Under the pieces are notes generated by a model. The model was given only the letters and a program-made list of their open reading frames with translations. It did not search any database and was not told the origin of the DNA. DNA of 35,924 bases, from contig SVDY01000006.1 in NCBI GenBank assembly GCA_015057665.1, forward strand, positions 1-35,924, given 5' to 3'. A program made the position numbers and the translations under genes. This document shows positions 17,223 to 25,111 of the stretch, piece by piece; position 1 is the first letter of the stretch; every line of letters begins with the position of its first letter. The DNA is from Lachnospiraceae bacterium. GTDB taxonomy: Bacteria; Bacillota; Clostridia; Lachnospirales; Lachnospiraceae.

Positions 17223-18311
17223 TTACTGCATATGATTTTTAAGTTCCTCATATATTGCTCTGGTCATCTCTGTATCCTTTCCATTGATCACAAGCATCTT
17301 ATTCCCCACTTCCAATACAACACAGTCATCGCATCCTTCATAACAGTATCTTGTATAATAACCGAATTCATCATTTTCAAAACTTCCCATTCCAAGTCTT
17401 GGAGTGCCAAAACCGCTGTTTCTGGAACCAAACTTCACATCTTCCCGATAAGTTATGCTTTTAATATTCTCGTATTTTACGGTTACATCGGACCAGAAAT
17501 CCGCTTCAATAGTAAAAGAGTTTTCTCCATATTTATAATCAATATTTCCTGTAAACAGTACAAATACCACCATAATCAAAATCGGAATAATGATAATGAG
17601 AGAAATAATCTTTGCCGTTTTTTCGTTCTTCTCATCATAGACCACCCATTTCTCTTCCCAGGTTCCTTCGCTTTTCTGCTTCCGATAATAACGATAAGAA
17701 TAGAAAACAGGTACGGCTACCAGAAGAAAGATGCCTGCAAAAAACAGAAACAAGGATAATGCCCTCGGCATGAACATAGTGAGCAGTAATAAAAAGCCCC
17801 CTGCCACCCAGACTTTGCCTCCAAACCGATGGGTTGCATTCCAGTTTTCTTCATTCTTTAAGGTCCATGTTATTTTAATACCGATTGTACTGTTCTGTTT
17901 ACATTTTGGCAGATAATTCCCTATAAAGATAAATAAAATCCCTGTATATGGAATGGTATAAAGTCCCGGATTTACATCCATCCCCAGAGCGGCACTATAA
18001 AGCAGTCCTCCTACAAAAATAGAAATAATCGGCATGACCCAATACAGCATTCCCGTTACTTTTTTGTTCTGATTCTTATTGCCATGATCTTTCATGGTAA
18101 AATAAAGACAGAACCAGTGAGTAAACAAAAGAAACAAAAACGGTACTGTTACAGTAAAAAGCTTAGGACTATATCCATCTGCTGTTCCCTCAAGCCCCCA
18201 ATGTCTCACCATAACATCCGGAAGCTGATCCCACATAAGGAACCCCACAAACATCGGTAACAATATTAAGATGGATGAAATAATTAGTTTTCTTTTATTC
18301 TCTTTCAACAT
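17223..18311 (-). CDS. SdpI-like membrane protein (DUF1648 plus PH-like domain)
   Basis: 362 residues. The N-terminus has the DUF1648 signature (LPDVMVRHWGLEGTADGYSPK near 29) after the first helix, then six or so further membrane segments including the SdpI-type stretch WTLKNEENWNATHRFGGKVW near 148. After residue 265 comes an extracytoplasmic or cytoplasmic PH-like domain (YKYGENSFTIEADF, VKYENIKSITYRED). In Bacillus subtilis SdpI is immunity to the SdpC toxin and holds the repressor SdpR at the membrane. The next gene upstream is an SdpR-like repressor, so the same pairing is likely, but no sdpC-like toxin gene is present here. Confidence 0.8.
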   Translation of the reverse strand: MLKENKRKLIISSILILLPMFVGFLMWDQLPDVMVRHWGLEGTADGYSPKLFTVTVPFLFLLFTHWFCLYFTMKDHGNKNQNKKVTGMLYWVMPIISIFVGGLLYSAALGMDVNPGLYTIPYTGILFIFIGNYLPKCKQNSTIGIKITWTLKNEENWNATHRFGGKVWVAGGFLLLLTMFMPRALSLFLFFAGIFLLVAVPVFYSYRYYRKQKSEGTWEEKWVVYDEKNEKTAKIISLIIIIPILIMVVFVLFTGNIDYKYGENSFTIEADFWSDVTVKYENIKSITYREDVKFGSRNSGFGTPRLGMGSFENDEFGYYTRYCYEGCDDCVVLEVGNKMLVINGKDTEMTRAIYEELKNHMQ

Positions 18312-18314
18312 ACT

Positions 18315-18578
18315 CTATTCCCCCTTTAAATCCGTAATCCATAACATAATCTCTTCCAAAACAGATGCATTCAGTTCGTAATAGATATACTTTCCTTCCC
18401 GGGTATCCCGAATCAGATCCGCATCTTTTAGTACAGACAGATGCCTCGATATGGATGCACCTGTCACATCAAAATGGTCCACAATCTCTCCGGCTGACAT
18501 TCTGCCGGTCTTTAACATATTTAAAATCTCTCTGCGAATGGGATCTGCAAGAGCCTTTAATGTATTCTGCAAGGACAC
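18315..18578 (-). CDS. ArsR/SdpR-family autorepressor
   Basis: 87 residues, a single winged helix-turn-helix: LADPIRREILNMLK, then GEIVDHFDVTGASISRHLSVLKDADLIRDTREGKYIYYELN. It lacks the metal-binding cysteines of ArsR sensors and fits the SdpR subgroup. Translation starts at GTG after GAGGTGG. It lies 3 bp before sdpI, so they are co-transcribed. A 15-bp perfect palindrome upstream (18626-18666) is the likely operator, giving autoregulation. Confidence 0.88.
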   Translation of the reverse strand: MSLQNTLKALADPIRREILNMLKTGRMSAGEIVDHFDVTGASISRHLSVLKDADLIRDTREGKYIYYELNASVLEEIMLWITDLKGE

Positions 18579-18625
18579 GATACCACCTCATTTCTATTTT
18601 CGCTTCCTCTTTCGTGCAATTCCAT

Positions 18626-18666
18626 ACTATACATTTAACATTTAACCTAATTGTTAAATGTATAGT
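18626..18666. promoter_or_regulatory. Probable SdpR operator
   Basis: ACTATACATTTAACA (18626-18640) and TGTTAAATGTATAGT (18652-18666) are perfect 15-bp arms with an 11-bp spacer. It lies 48 bp upstream of the sdpR start. No T-tract follows, and the position fits an operator overlapping the promoter. The inner TTTAAC-type half-sites repeat within the spacer (ATTTAACATTTAACC), suggesting two stacked dimers. Confidence 0.7.
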
Positions 18667-18698
18667 ACCATATATCTTTCATTTTGTCAAATCAAAGA

Positions 18699-18720
18699 AG
18701 GGCTGTTGGAAAACAGCCCT
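18699..18720 (-). terminator. Terminator after the DUF4317-like gene
   Basis: AGGGCTGTT (18699-18707), loop GGAA, AACAGCCCT (18712-18720). Reading the minus strand it follows the stop at 18732 and is followed by TCTTTGATTT, a weak T-tract. It separates the DUF4317-like gene from the sdpRI promoter region. Confidence 0.75.
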
Positions 18721-18731
18721 CTGTGGTTATT

Positions 18732-19379
18732 CTATCTTTTCATTTCATCGTAAACAGTTTTTCTTACCAATTTATAAAGCAGTCCCTCTTCCATCACAAA
18801 AGGATTTTTATGAAAGATATTAATCCTGTCCCTGTCTTCGCTTCGGTCTTTAAAGGCAGGGTAAAGGAATCCAAACACAGGCTCATCCGGTTCATATTCC
18901 CCTTTCATCGGGCTGATGGTACAGATCATAAAATCATAGATTTCTTCAGATTCCCAAAGACTTTCTTTATCCGATGCTTTTAAAGGTACATCATAAACTC
19001 CGTGAAAAACATAGATGGCAAATTCATGGTCAACAGGATATCCGTCTGCTAGCTGTTCGTATAACACATCCATGAGCGCATCATTCTTAAGGCCGCACTC
19101 CAGAATTCCCCGGAGTAGCTGCCACATACCTCCCGAAACTTTCATCTCTTTTGGGATTGTATATTCTTTTAGCTGTTCGTTAGTTCTGGAAAAAGGAACC
19201 GCCTTGGCCAAAGCCAGATTCTTTGCCTTATCAGAAGCCGACAGCTTTCCAAAATGAATATTAAAGGTATCTTCCACCTCGCCCATATCATTTACATAAG
19301 CACCGGTTATTCTGTCAAAACAGCTTCTGGCCGGAGTCATTCGTCTGGTCAGTTCCAGCATATCGTCTCTGTTTATCAT
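18732..19379 (-). CDS. DUF4317-like protein, short form
   Basis: 215 residues. The opening (MINRDDMLELTRRMTPARSCFDRITGAYVNDMG) and the following FGKLSASDKAKNLALAKAVPFSRTNEQLKEY resemble DUF4317 proteins common in Lachnospiraceae, which as I recall are nearly twice as long. This copy ends with ISPMKGEYEPDEPVFGFLYPAFKDRSEDRDRINIFHK and a short helix, without a second half. No membrane segment, signal or catalytic motif is seen. It lies 12 bp after the acyltransferase gene and is probably co-transcribed with it. Role unknown. Confidence 0.6.
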   Translation of the reverse strand: MINRDDMLELTRRMTPARSCFDRITGAYVNDMGEVEDTFNIHFGKLSASDKAKNLALAKAVPFSRTNEQLKEYTIPKEMKVSGGMWQLLRGILECGLKNDALMDVLYEQLADGYPVDHEFAIYVFHGVYDVPLKASDKESLWESEEIYDFMICTISPMKGEYEPDEPVFGFLYPAFKDRSEDRDRINIFHKNPFVMEEGLLYKLVRKTVYDEMKR

Positions 19380-19391
19380 AAAATTTTCTCG

Positions 19392-20687
19392 TTACTCCTT
19401 CTCTGTCTTTGCAGCTCTGACCGGTCTTTTCTGCTTTTTCATCTTATAAAGTTCCTCGGTTGCCAGCCGGGCCTTTGTGACAGATACATTGCTTTTTGGG
19501 AAACAGAAATAGGAAAACTCATTGTCTCCAATACCGATCACATCGCCAATCTCATACCAATAATAATCGGAATATAACGTATGGGAGAAAACCGGAGACT
19601 GGCTGTAGTCAAGCTGGCCGTCTGCACCAATAAGATGGAATCCATTCAAATCATGTGTTAAATGTCCCTCTCCTATCATGGCAACTCCATCCAAATTAAC
19701 CTGGATTGCAATATCCACATCTTCATCAAGAAGATAAGTTCCATCTTCCAACTCTTTGCGGACACATTCTCTCTGCCATTTGTACCAGTCCGGAATATGA
19801 GCATATTCTGTCTCGCCGTCTATGGCATGAAGCTGTCCATACTTATCCATCAGCCACATCTTCTTGCAGGCGCGGCAGCCAAGCTGTGTTCCTTTTCCCT
19901 TCATCTGATTCTCTGCTCCACAGTGTGGACATTTGTAAAGAATTCTATGAAGCCCGTCTGCACGGAAAGGCACATCGATGGCCACTTTATTATCTCTTTG
20001 CCATGCAAAATTATCAAAGGAAAATGCTTCCTCCAATAAAGCATCCAGCTCCGCTACGGATTTTTCTTTAATCTCCTCTGGTGTAGCGAGACATTTCACA
20101 TGGGCACTGACCTTTACATTGCGGATCTGAAGCATGTTGTAAAGAGGATCTCTGTGGAATGCCCCTTGTGTAATGACAGTAACTACAGGAACTTTGAGGC
20201 GTTTCATCAGCACACCCATCTTTCTAGGCAGGGTTGTTGCACAGCCGTCAAAAGAATATCCGGCTTCCGGATACATTAAAACACTTGTCTTGTTTTTCTT
20301 TAACATATATTCAATGTCACTGAACAAGGTAAGATCTGTCACGTATTTATGAGTTGGAGAACATCCAAGTAGACGCATTAACTTTCCTAAAATTCCGGTC
20401 ATGGCATCTACGGAAGTGATAATTCCCATTTTTCTTGGATAGAAAATGCCGTAGGCAAGTTTCATATCTGTAAAACTGCAGTGATTCATTAAAATAAGGC
20501 ATGGCTGGTCTCCCACAAGATCCATGCGTTCTGTAGTATAATGGAACTTAATCTTTCTTAAGGTAGGTTCGCACACCATGCGGACAATTGTCGCAAGCCA
20601 CATCTGTGGTTTCATTGGTTTTTTATGTTTCAGTCTTGGAAGTTTTAAAACATCTTCATAAGACATTTTTTTCATATTAATTTTCAT
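19392..20687 (-). CDS. PlsC-like acyltransferase with C-terminal zinc ribbon
   Basis: 431 residues. The acyltransferase HX4D motif is His69 to Asp74 in NHCSFTD, and YPEAGYS near 139-145 stands in place of the usual FPEGTRS. A four-cysteine zinc ribbon follows, YKCPHCGAEN and LGCRACKKMW near 265-290, then a beta-rich C-terminal domain. Such enzymes acylate phospholipid precursors such as 1-acylglycerol-3-phosphate at the inner membrane face. The zinc ribbon and long C-terminus are not part of classic PlsC, so its acceptor may differ. First gene of the unit with the DUF4317-like gene. Confidence 0.75.
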   Translation of the reverse strand: MKINMKKMSYEDVLKLPRLKHKKPMKPQMWLATIVRMVCEPTLRKIKFHYTTERMDLVGDQPCLILMNHCSFTDMKLAYGIFYPRKMGIITSVDAMTGILGKLMRLLGCSPTHKYVTDLTLFSDIEYMLKKNKTSVLMYPEAGYSFDGCATTLPRKMGVLMKRLKVPVVTVITQGAFHRDPLYNMLQIRNVKVSAHVKCLATPEEIKEKSVAELDALLEEAFSFDNFAWQRDNKVAIDVPFRADGLHRILYKCPHCGAENQMKGKGTQLGCRACKKMWLMDKYGQLHAIDGETEYAHIPDWYKWQRECVRKELEDGTYLLDEDVDIAIQVNLDGVAMIGEGHLTHDLNGFHLIGADGQLDYSQSPVFSHTLYSDYYWYEIGDVIGIGDNEFSYFCFPKSNVSVTKARLATEELYKMKKQKRPVRAAKTEKE

Positions 20688-21042
20688 TGGTATAACCTTT
20701 CTTTTTCAGTATTCTTTTTACAGGAGTGAAATAGGCCTCAGTGTCTCAAAAACGAAAAACATCTTACCCTGAGATATTGAGGTCGAAACATGATACCTGC
20801 GGATTTCTCCACGCTATGTGTTATTATTATAGCACGCCAATTATAATTTGTCTCTCTGTCAAGCAGAGATTTTCTTAATGAACAGCTTAACATTTTTTAT
20901 AAAAACTCTTCTTTTCAATTCTCCTAATTTTTTACATTTATATTGCATGATTCACAATATAATGTTACACTATGTTTATATGTAATCTTTTTACTTTATA
21001 TACTTTTTTTAACATTTAATATTTTACAGAGGAGGACTATTT
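20688..21042. ncRNA. Intergenic region with a conserved-looking hairpin (candidate ncRNA)
   Basis: 355 bp between two divergent genes. CCTCAGTGTCTCA (20736-20748) faces TGAGATATTGAGG (20770-20782). As plus-strand RNA all 13 positions pair, two by G-U; as minus-strand RNA the same two would be A-C mismatches, so the plus strand looks like the RNA-coding sense. No T-tract follows, so it is not a plain terminator. The rest of the region is AT-rich and probably holds the promoters of both flanking genes. GAGGAGG lies just before the plus-strand gene. Confidence 0.4.
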
Positions 21043-21927
21043 ATGCGAGCTAATTTAACTATTCCTTTAGAACAGGCCACTGGAGAAATCCGCTACAACA
21101 TGACTAATGACTATATGTTCCGTTATATTTTACAAAAAAACAAGAAAGTACTAAAAGGACTCATTAGTTCTTTGCTGCATCTGAAATTACAAGATATTAA
21201 ATCCATAGAGATTACAAATCCTATCAATCTTTCTGATAATATTTCCGGAAAAGATTTTATTTTAGACGTTGATATATTCATGAATAACGATACCAAAATC
21301 AATCTGGAAATGCAGGTTTCCAATAAGCACAATTGGCCGGACCGCTCTTTAAGCTACACTTGCCGCTCTTTTGATCAATTGTACCGTGGTCATAAATACG
21401 AAGAAGCATTGCCGGTAATCCATATAGGCTTTTTGGATTTTACTTTATTTCCTGATCATCCTGAATTTTATTCATCCCACATGCTATTGAATGTAAAAAA
21501 TAACCATCTTTTTAGTGACAAAATCAAATTATCTGTGGTAGACTTAAGTAAAATAGAACTGGCAACTGAAGAAGACAAGTTCTACCAGATTGATTACTGG
21601 GCTCGTCTTTTTAAAGCAAAGACATGGGAGGAAATTAAGATGCTGGCAAAAGATAATGAAAATATGCAGGAAGCTGTAAACAGTATCTATATAGCAAATG
21701 CTGATGAAATGGTACGTCAGAAATGTCTTGCCCGTGAAGAAGCAGAACGTCATGAACGTACTATGTTGAGAGATATCCAGATACTAGAGAAAAAGAAAGC
21801 GGTTTTGGAAAATAAAAATGCGGCTCTCCAAGATGAGAATACGGCTCTCCAAAACAAAAATACAGCTTTGGAACAAGAACTTCGTGCTTTAAAAGAACAA
21901 TTTGCTAAAATTACTCAAAATAAATAA
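21043..21927 (+). CDS. Rpn/PD-(D/E)XK nuclease family protein with coiled-coil tail
   Basis: 294 residues of the recombination-promoting nuclease/putative transposase (PDDEXK_2) family. The opening YNMTNDYMFRYILQKNKKVLKGLISSLL is typical. Catalytic residues fit Asp77 in LDVDI and Glu89-x-Gln91 in LEMQV. The following DRSLSYTCRSFDQLYRGHKYEEALPVIHIGFLDF matches the family. From about residue 245 there is a coiled coil made of repeated ENKNAALQDENTALQNKNTALE heptads. Family members cut DNA and may act in phage or mobile-element defence or recombination. GAGGAGG precedes the ATG. Single-gene unit with its own terminator. Confidence 0.85.
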   Translation: MRANLTIPLEQATGEIRYNMTNDYMFRYILQKNKKVLKGLISSLLHLKLQDIKSIEITNPINLSDNISGKDFILDVDIFMNNDTKINLEMQVSNKHNWPDRSLSYTCRSFDQLYRGHKYEEALPVIHIGFLDFTLFPDHPEFYSSHMLLNVKNNHLFSDKIKLSVVDLSKIELATEEDKFYQIDYWARLFKAKTWEEIKMLAKDNENMQEAVNSIYIANADEMVRQKCLAREEAERHERTMLRDIQILEKKKAVLENKNAALQDENTALQNKNTALEQELRALKEQFAKITQNK

Positions 21928-21933
21928 TATGCC

Positions 21934-21962
21934 AAGAGCAGGGTATCAATCTCCCTGCTCTT
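21934..21962 (+). terminator. Terminator of the Rpn-family gene
   Basis: AAGAGCAGGG (21934-21943) and CCCTGCTCTT (21953-21962) form a 10-bp perfect stem 6 bp after the stop codon, followed by ATTAATTTTATT, a broken T-tract. Confidence 0.8.
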
Positions 21963-22084
21963 ATTAATTTTATTAACTCTATACCCCTTACAAATCAATT
22001 ATAACATTTATAGCAATTCTGTGTCCTGACCGATAAGACACCATAATGAGCCGAACAGACAAAAACAAACATTTCCCCATTTAG

Positions 22085-22378
22085 ATTTTTTCGCTCTCTG
22101 CTCTTGCCTTTCTTGCCGGCGGAATGAACGTCCTTTATCAAATAGAACAACTCCCACTGATGATTGCTATTTTCATTCATGGGAGTGTGTTATATATCAG
22201 CTATTTATCCACTTATCTGATTAATGATTGGCTGGAATGGGGCATGTATCCTGTCTTAGTCTTTTCCTGCATTTTTATTTTAGGGTATATCATCATCTGG
22301 ATTATCATTTATTCTGTAGCGAAAAAAAATACAGATGCGGTCAATGAAAAACTGAAACAGGTACAGGGCGAAAAATAA
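22085..22378 (+). pseudogene. DUF3021 gene remnant (N-terminus lost)
   Basis: The frame reads IFSLSALAFLAGGMNVLYQ from an in-frame stop at 22082-22084, then IEQLPLMIAIFIHGSVLYISYLSTYLINDWL, another membrane segment and a final KLKQVQGEK. This is the C-terminal two thirds of a DUF3021 four-helix membrane protein. The first helix or two are missing and there is no ribosome site at the internal ATG (22124). DUF3021 genes usually follow a LytTR-type regulator gene; none is present. I read it as a decayed remnant left by a deletion. Confidence 0.7.
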
Positions 22379-22394
22379 GAGTCTATTTTCAAAC

Positions 22395-22596
22395 AAAAAG
22401 GGATGTTAAAAAAATCTCCAAAAGAAATGTGCAGCAATTTGCCCAAAACCTAAGGTCACAAAGCATTGTGACGATGCATTGGTTGACTTAGCGAATACGT
22501 ATGTATGAGCTTAGTAACCAAGTATGCAAAGCTAGGTTTTCGTTCAAATTGCTGCACATTTCTTATTCCAATAGATGCTTTGCAACATCCCCTTTT
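22395..22596. repeat. About 200-bp cloverleaf-like inverted repeat element
   Basis: The arms are nested. AAAAAGGGATGTT (22395-22407) mirrors AACATCCCCTTTT (22584-22596) with one extra base. AAGAAATGTGCAGCAATTTG (22422-22441) is the perfect 20-bp mirror of 22545-22564. AAAACCTA (22445-22452) mirrors TAGGTTTT (22533-22540). Inside lie two sub-hairpins, GTCACA/TGTGAC (22455-22472) and TTGGTT/AACCAA (22479-22521). The whole would fold to a long stem with two arms. It has no open frame. It lies between convergent gene ends and is probably a multicopy small non-coding element (MITE-like or structured RNA). Confidence 0.75.
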
Positions 22597-22610
22597 ACTT
22601 TCTCCTAAAT

Positions 22611-23429
22611 TTATAACGCCTTTTTAGGACATGCATTCACACACTCAAAGCACAAAATACAATCCGTTCCGTTTTTACGTTTTCTCGAATTATCTGTCAT
22701 ATCAACATCCATAGGACAAACTTTTTTACATTTGCCGCAGGAAATACACTTGTCCATATCACATTTTATTCTGATTAAAGAATAATAACTCATTGGTTTC
22801 ATAAACACGGTAACAGGACATATGTATTTGCAAAAGGCACGATTATCTTTCAATGCGCAAGCAAGAATAATACCTGCTGCATAGTATAAACAATTCCCGA
22901 TTATAAACGCCCAAAACATGATTCTTCCTATATTATCTACATGGGAAAGAAAAAGAGCCGACACAAACAGGAATGAAACAGCAAACATGATATATCTGAT
23001 CCAGCTAATCTGCTTTCTTGGCTTCTCCGGTACTTTATATGGCAAAAAATCCAGTATCATAGCCGTCCAGCAGGCATATCCGCACCAGCCTCTTCCAAAA
23101 ACGAGCGGTCCAAAAATCTTTGCTATCGCATAATGAATGGTAGCCGCCTCAAAAACTCCCGTAAACAGATAATACCAAAATCCTTCTATCTGCATGTTCT
23201 CATTACAGATCACCCCTAAATAAAGTAACATATACATGCCTACCAAAAGCTGTGTTACACGCCGTGCATATCTGTATTTTTTCATATAGAGAGTAAGACC
23301 TAAAGCTATGGAACAGCCAATATAACTAAAATTGAATAGATAAAAGAGATTGTCTTTTGTCAGCCAGAGTGTAACTGCAACTATTTCAAATAGAGCCAAC
23401 ATAATAATCGGTATTGTGTATTTCTTCAT
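22611..23429 (-). CDS. NapH/MauN-type 4Fe-4S membrane protein
   Basis: 272 residues with five or six membrane segments. FGRGWCGYACWTAMILDFLPYK near 111 and FCKYICPVTVFMKP near 198 are the paired Cys-x3-Cys-Pro motifs of NapH/CcoG/NosR-type membrane ferredoxins. Two C-terminal [4Fe-4S] clusters follow, CISCGKCKKVCPMDVDM near 227 and CILCFECVNACPKKAL at the end. It probably moves electrons between the quinone pool or a ferredoxin and a partner. No partner gene is next to it, so the acceptor is unknown. It starts just after an MITE-like element and stands alone. Confidence 0.85.
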   Translation of the reverse strand: MKKYTIPIIMLALFEIVAVTLWLTKDNLFYLFNFSYIGCSIALGLTLYMKKYRYARRVTQLLVGMYMLLYLGVICNENMQIEGFWYYLFTGVFEAATIHYAIAKIFGPLVFGRGWCGYACWTAMILDFLPYKVPEKPRKQISWIRYIMFAVSFLFVSALFLSHVDNIGRIMFWAFIIGNCLYYAAGIILACALKDNRAFCKYICPVTVFMKPMSYYSLIRIKCDMDKCISCGKCKKVCPMDVDMTDNSRKRKNGTDCILCFECVNACPKKAL

Positions 23430-23516
23430 CTCCCACCTCGTTAATTTGGAATTTTATATGTAATCTGATGTTTCATAATGTGCCACTCCTTTACGAATAG
23501 TAAATATCTATCCTTT

Positions 23517-23972
23517 TTATCTTGTTATTATCAACCTATAAAATGATGGTCTGTCAGGATACATTTCATCCGAAGTATTCCAAATCACAGCATTGCTGAT
23601 TTCTTTGATGTGCTCAGTTGTAAGTTCATTGATAGATATGGTCTTTTTATGAATAACCGGGCTGTCTTCATATTCATAATAATCCATCAACCATACATGC
23701 CAGAATTCGACAGAGTTTGTATTCTCTAAGGCATTTTTTATGTAATCGATGATTTGCTCTGCCCTTCCATCCGTATAATTCCATTCCAAATACACACCGA
23801 ACCTCTTATCTGTATAGCCTTGTACGTCAAGAAAGGGATACAGGTAATAATTGTCGTCTGCACCGCCATCCCAGATTGTTCCATTGTCGATATTGATTTC
23901 TAATGGATACTCCTGTGATGGTTTCACCTCTGATAAAGGAATATCCGCAGCAATAAAAGTACATGCACTCAT
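23517..23972 (-). CDS. Uncharacterised acidic protein
   Basis: 151 residues, start chosen at 23972 because AAGGAGG lies 6 bases before it; the frame is open for ten further codons without a ribosome site. The protein is acidic and aromatic-rich (GADDNYYLYPFLDVQGY, LEWNYTDGRAEQIIDYIKN, FWHVWLMDYYEYED, IHKKTISINELTTEHIKEI). No membrane segment, signal or known motif is seen. It could be a toxin-immunity-like protein by size and composition, but that is a guess. It stands alone between a repeat array and the NapH-like gene. Confidence 0.65.
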   Translation of the reverse strand: MSACTFIAADIPLSEVKPSQEYPLEINIDNGTIWDGGADDNYYLYPFLDVQGYTDKRFGVYLEWNYTDGRAEQIIDYIKNALENTNSVEFWHVWLMDYYEYEDSPVIHKKTISINELTTEHIKEISNAVIWNTSDEMYPDRPSFYRLIITR

Positions 23973-24018
23973 AGAATACCTCCTTGTCAAATCTAGATTC
24001 ATGGCGCTGATTTAGAAA

Positions 24019-24250
24019 TTACTGCTTGAAATGCAGCTTTTGATTTTTACGCAGTAATTGAGTTGAGCCGATTTTGATGGGGTTACTGCTTGAAATGCAT
24101 TTTCTATATTTTACGCAGTAATCGAATTGGACTGATTTTGATGGGTTACTGCTTGAAATGCACTTTTTGAATTTTATGCAGTAATCGTAATGAACTTGTT
24201 CCAAATACTATACGGTATGAAATGTACTTTCTGATTTTTACACAGTAACA
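24019..24250. repeat. Tandem array of four 63-64-bp units with inverted ends
   Basis: TTACTGCTTGAAATGCA starts units at 24019, 24083 and 24146; a degraded fourth begins at about 24209. Each core of about 40 bp ends in ACGCAGTAA (GCAGTAA at 24051, 24115 and 24178; ACAGTAA in the fourth), so it can form a stem. Between cores lie about 23 bp that share GATTTTGATGGG. A minus-strand frame of 61 codons translates the array (KCISSSNP units), which I treat as chance. Function unknown; not a CRISPR array. Confidence 0.75.
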
Positions 24251-24314
24251 TCTTAATTACCATGGCAAATTCAGGACCCAATTTCGCCATCAACTACACC
24301 ATTGTTTTTATAAT

Positions 24315-24860
24315 TTACATTAAAGGTTTTATTTTCTTTTTCATTACAAACCCAAGCCCGACAAGTACGACACAAAGCACAACACCGCCAATTCCATAAG
24401 CTATGTCAACCGTATATGGCATCATTCCTTCTATCTTTGCTTCCCCATATTTCCCTTCGTTCAAGTACTTTTCAAACCGTTCCCACATAGCACCTTCCAC
24501 ATTCTTTAATTTTAGTGTCCGGGTGTCGTATGTCGTCACTGCAAAAATATCTGTAGGATTTACCTCATCAAAATAAGTAAAAAGATAAAGCTTTCCCTCT
24601 ACAATGCTGATATCTCCCACTGGATTCGGATTCAAATAAGTCTGTTTCGTTCCTTCTTTTACATTCCCTTTAATTACGGCTACGGGAGATACTGCTATGC
24701 TTGGATTTTCTTTATTGGGATGATATGCCAAAACTTCACCAAAGAAAATATGAGCATCTTCGGAATGTAATAGACTCTCCGGTATATCTCCGGCTAATCC
24801 GTTTAAAGAACTGGATAATGTAAAAATGAGAATCATCAAAAGTACTATCGTTTTTTTCAT
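24315..24860 (-). CDS. Signal-peptide protein with C-terminal membrane anchor
   Basis: 181 residues. An N-terminal secretion signal (MKKTIVLLMILIFTLSSSLNGLAG) is followed by an extracellular beta-rich domain (DAHIFFGEVLAYHPNKENPSIAV, VIKGNVKEGTKQTYLNPNPVGD, KLYLFTYFDEVN). A single membrane helix (IAYGIGGVVLCVVLVGLGFVM) and a short KKKIK tail end it, a type I membrane layout. There is no LPxTG. Role unknown. It lies between a repeat array and the amino-acid transporter terminator. Confidence 0.7.
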   Translation of the reverse strand: MKKTIVLLMILIFTLSSSLNGLAGDIPESLLHSEDAHIFFGEVLAYHPNKENPSIAVSPVAVIKGNVKEGTKQTYLNPNPVGDISIVEGKLYLFTYFDEVNPTDIFAVTTYDTRTLKLKNVEGAMWERFEKYLNEGKYGEAKIEGMMPYTVDIAYGIGGVVLCVVLVGLGFVMKKKIKPLM

Positions 24861-25010
24861 ATACTCACACTCCTAGTCATAATCCTTCATTCATTGTTTC
24901 CGTAATTAACACTCTTTCAGTAATAAAAAAGTTTCTCACTTTTATAATACCATACCCCTACACATTAATCTCTTATAAATTACTTACTTTTCCGTTTTTG
25001 CATGAAAAAA

Positions 25011-25039
25011 AGAGACCCTGATTATAATTCAGAGTCTCT
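25011..25039 (-). terminator. Terminator of the amino-acid ABC transporter operon
   Basis: AGAGAC-C-CTGA (25011-25021) pairs with TCAG-A-GTCTCT (25029-25039) with one mismatch. On the minus strand six or more T follow (A-run at 25005-25011). It lies 73 bp after the stop of the ATPase gene. Confidence 0.8.
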
Positions 25040-25111
25040 ATGTTTTTTAGTTTTTCAAAGATATCCCAGTTTGCCCTTTTTAATAAAAATAGGATGATCG
25101 GGATTGCCCTG

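Noticed and set aside
24019..24204. 61-codon minus-strand frame in the repeat array
   Set aside because: The KCISSSNP units only mirror the DNA repeat; no ribosome site or family match.
24019..24250. CRISPR-like array
   Set aside because: Repeat-plus-spacer look, but the linkers share GATTTTGATGGG, the last core is degraded, and there are no cas genes nearby.
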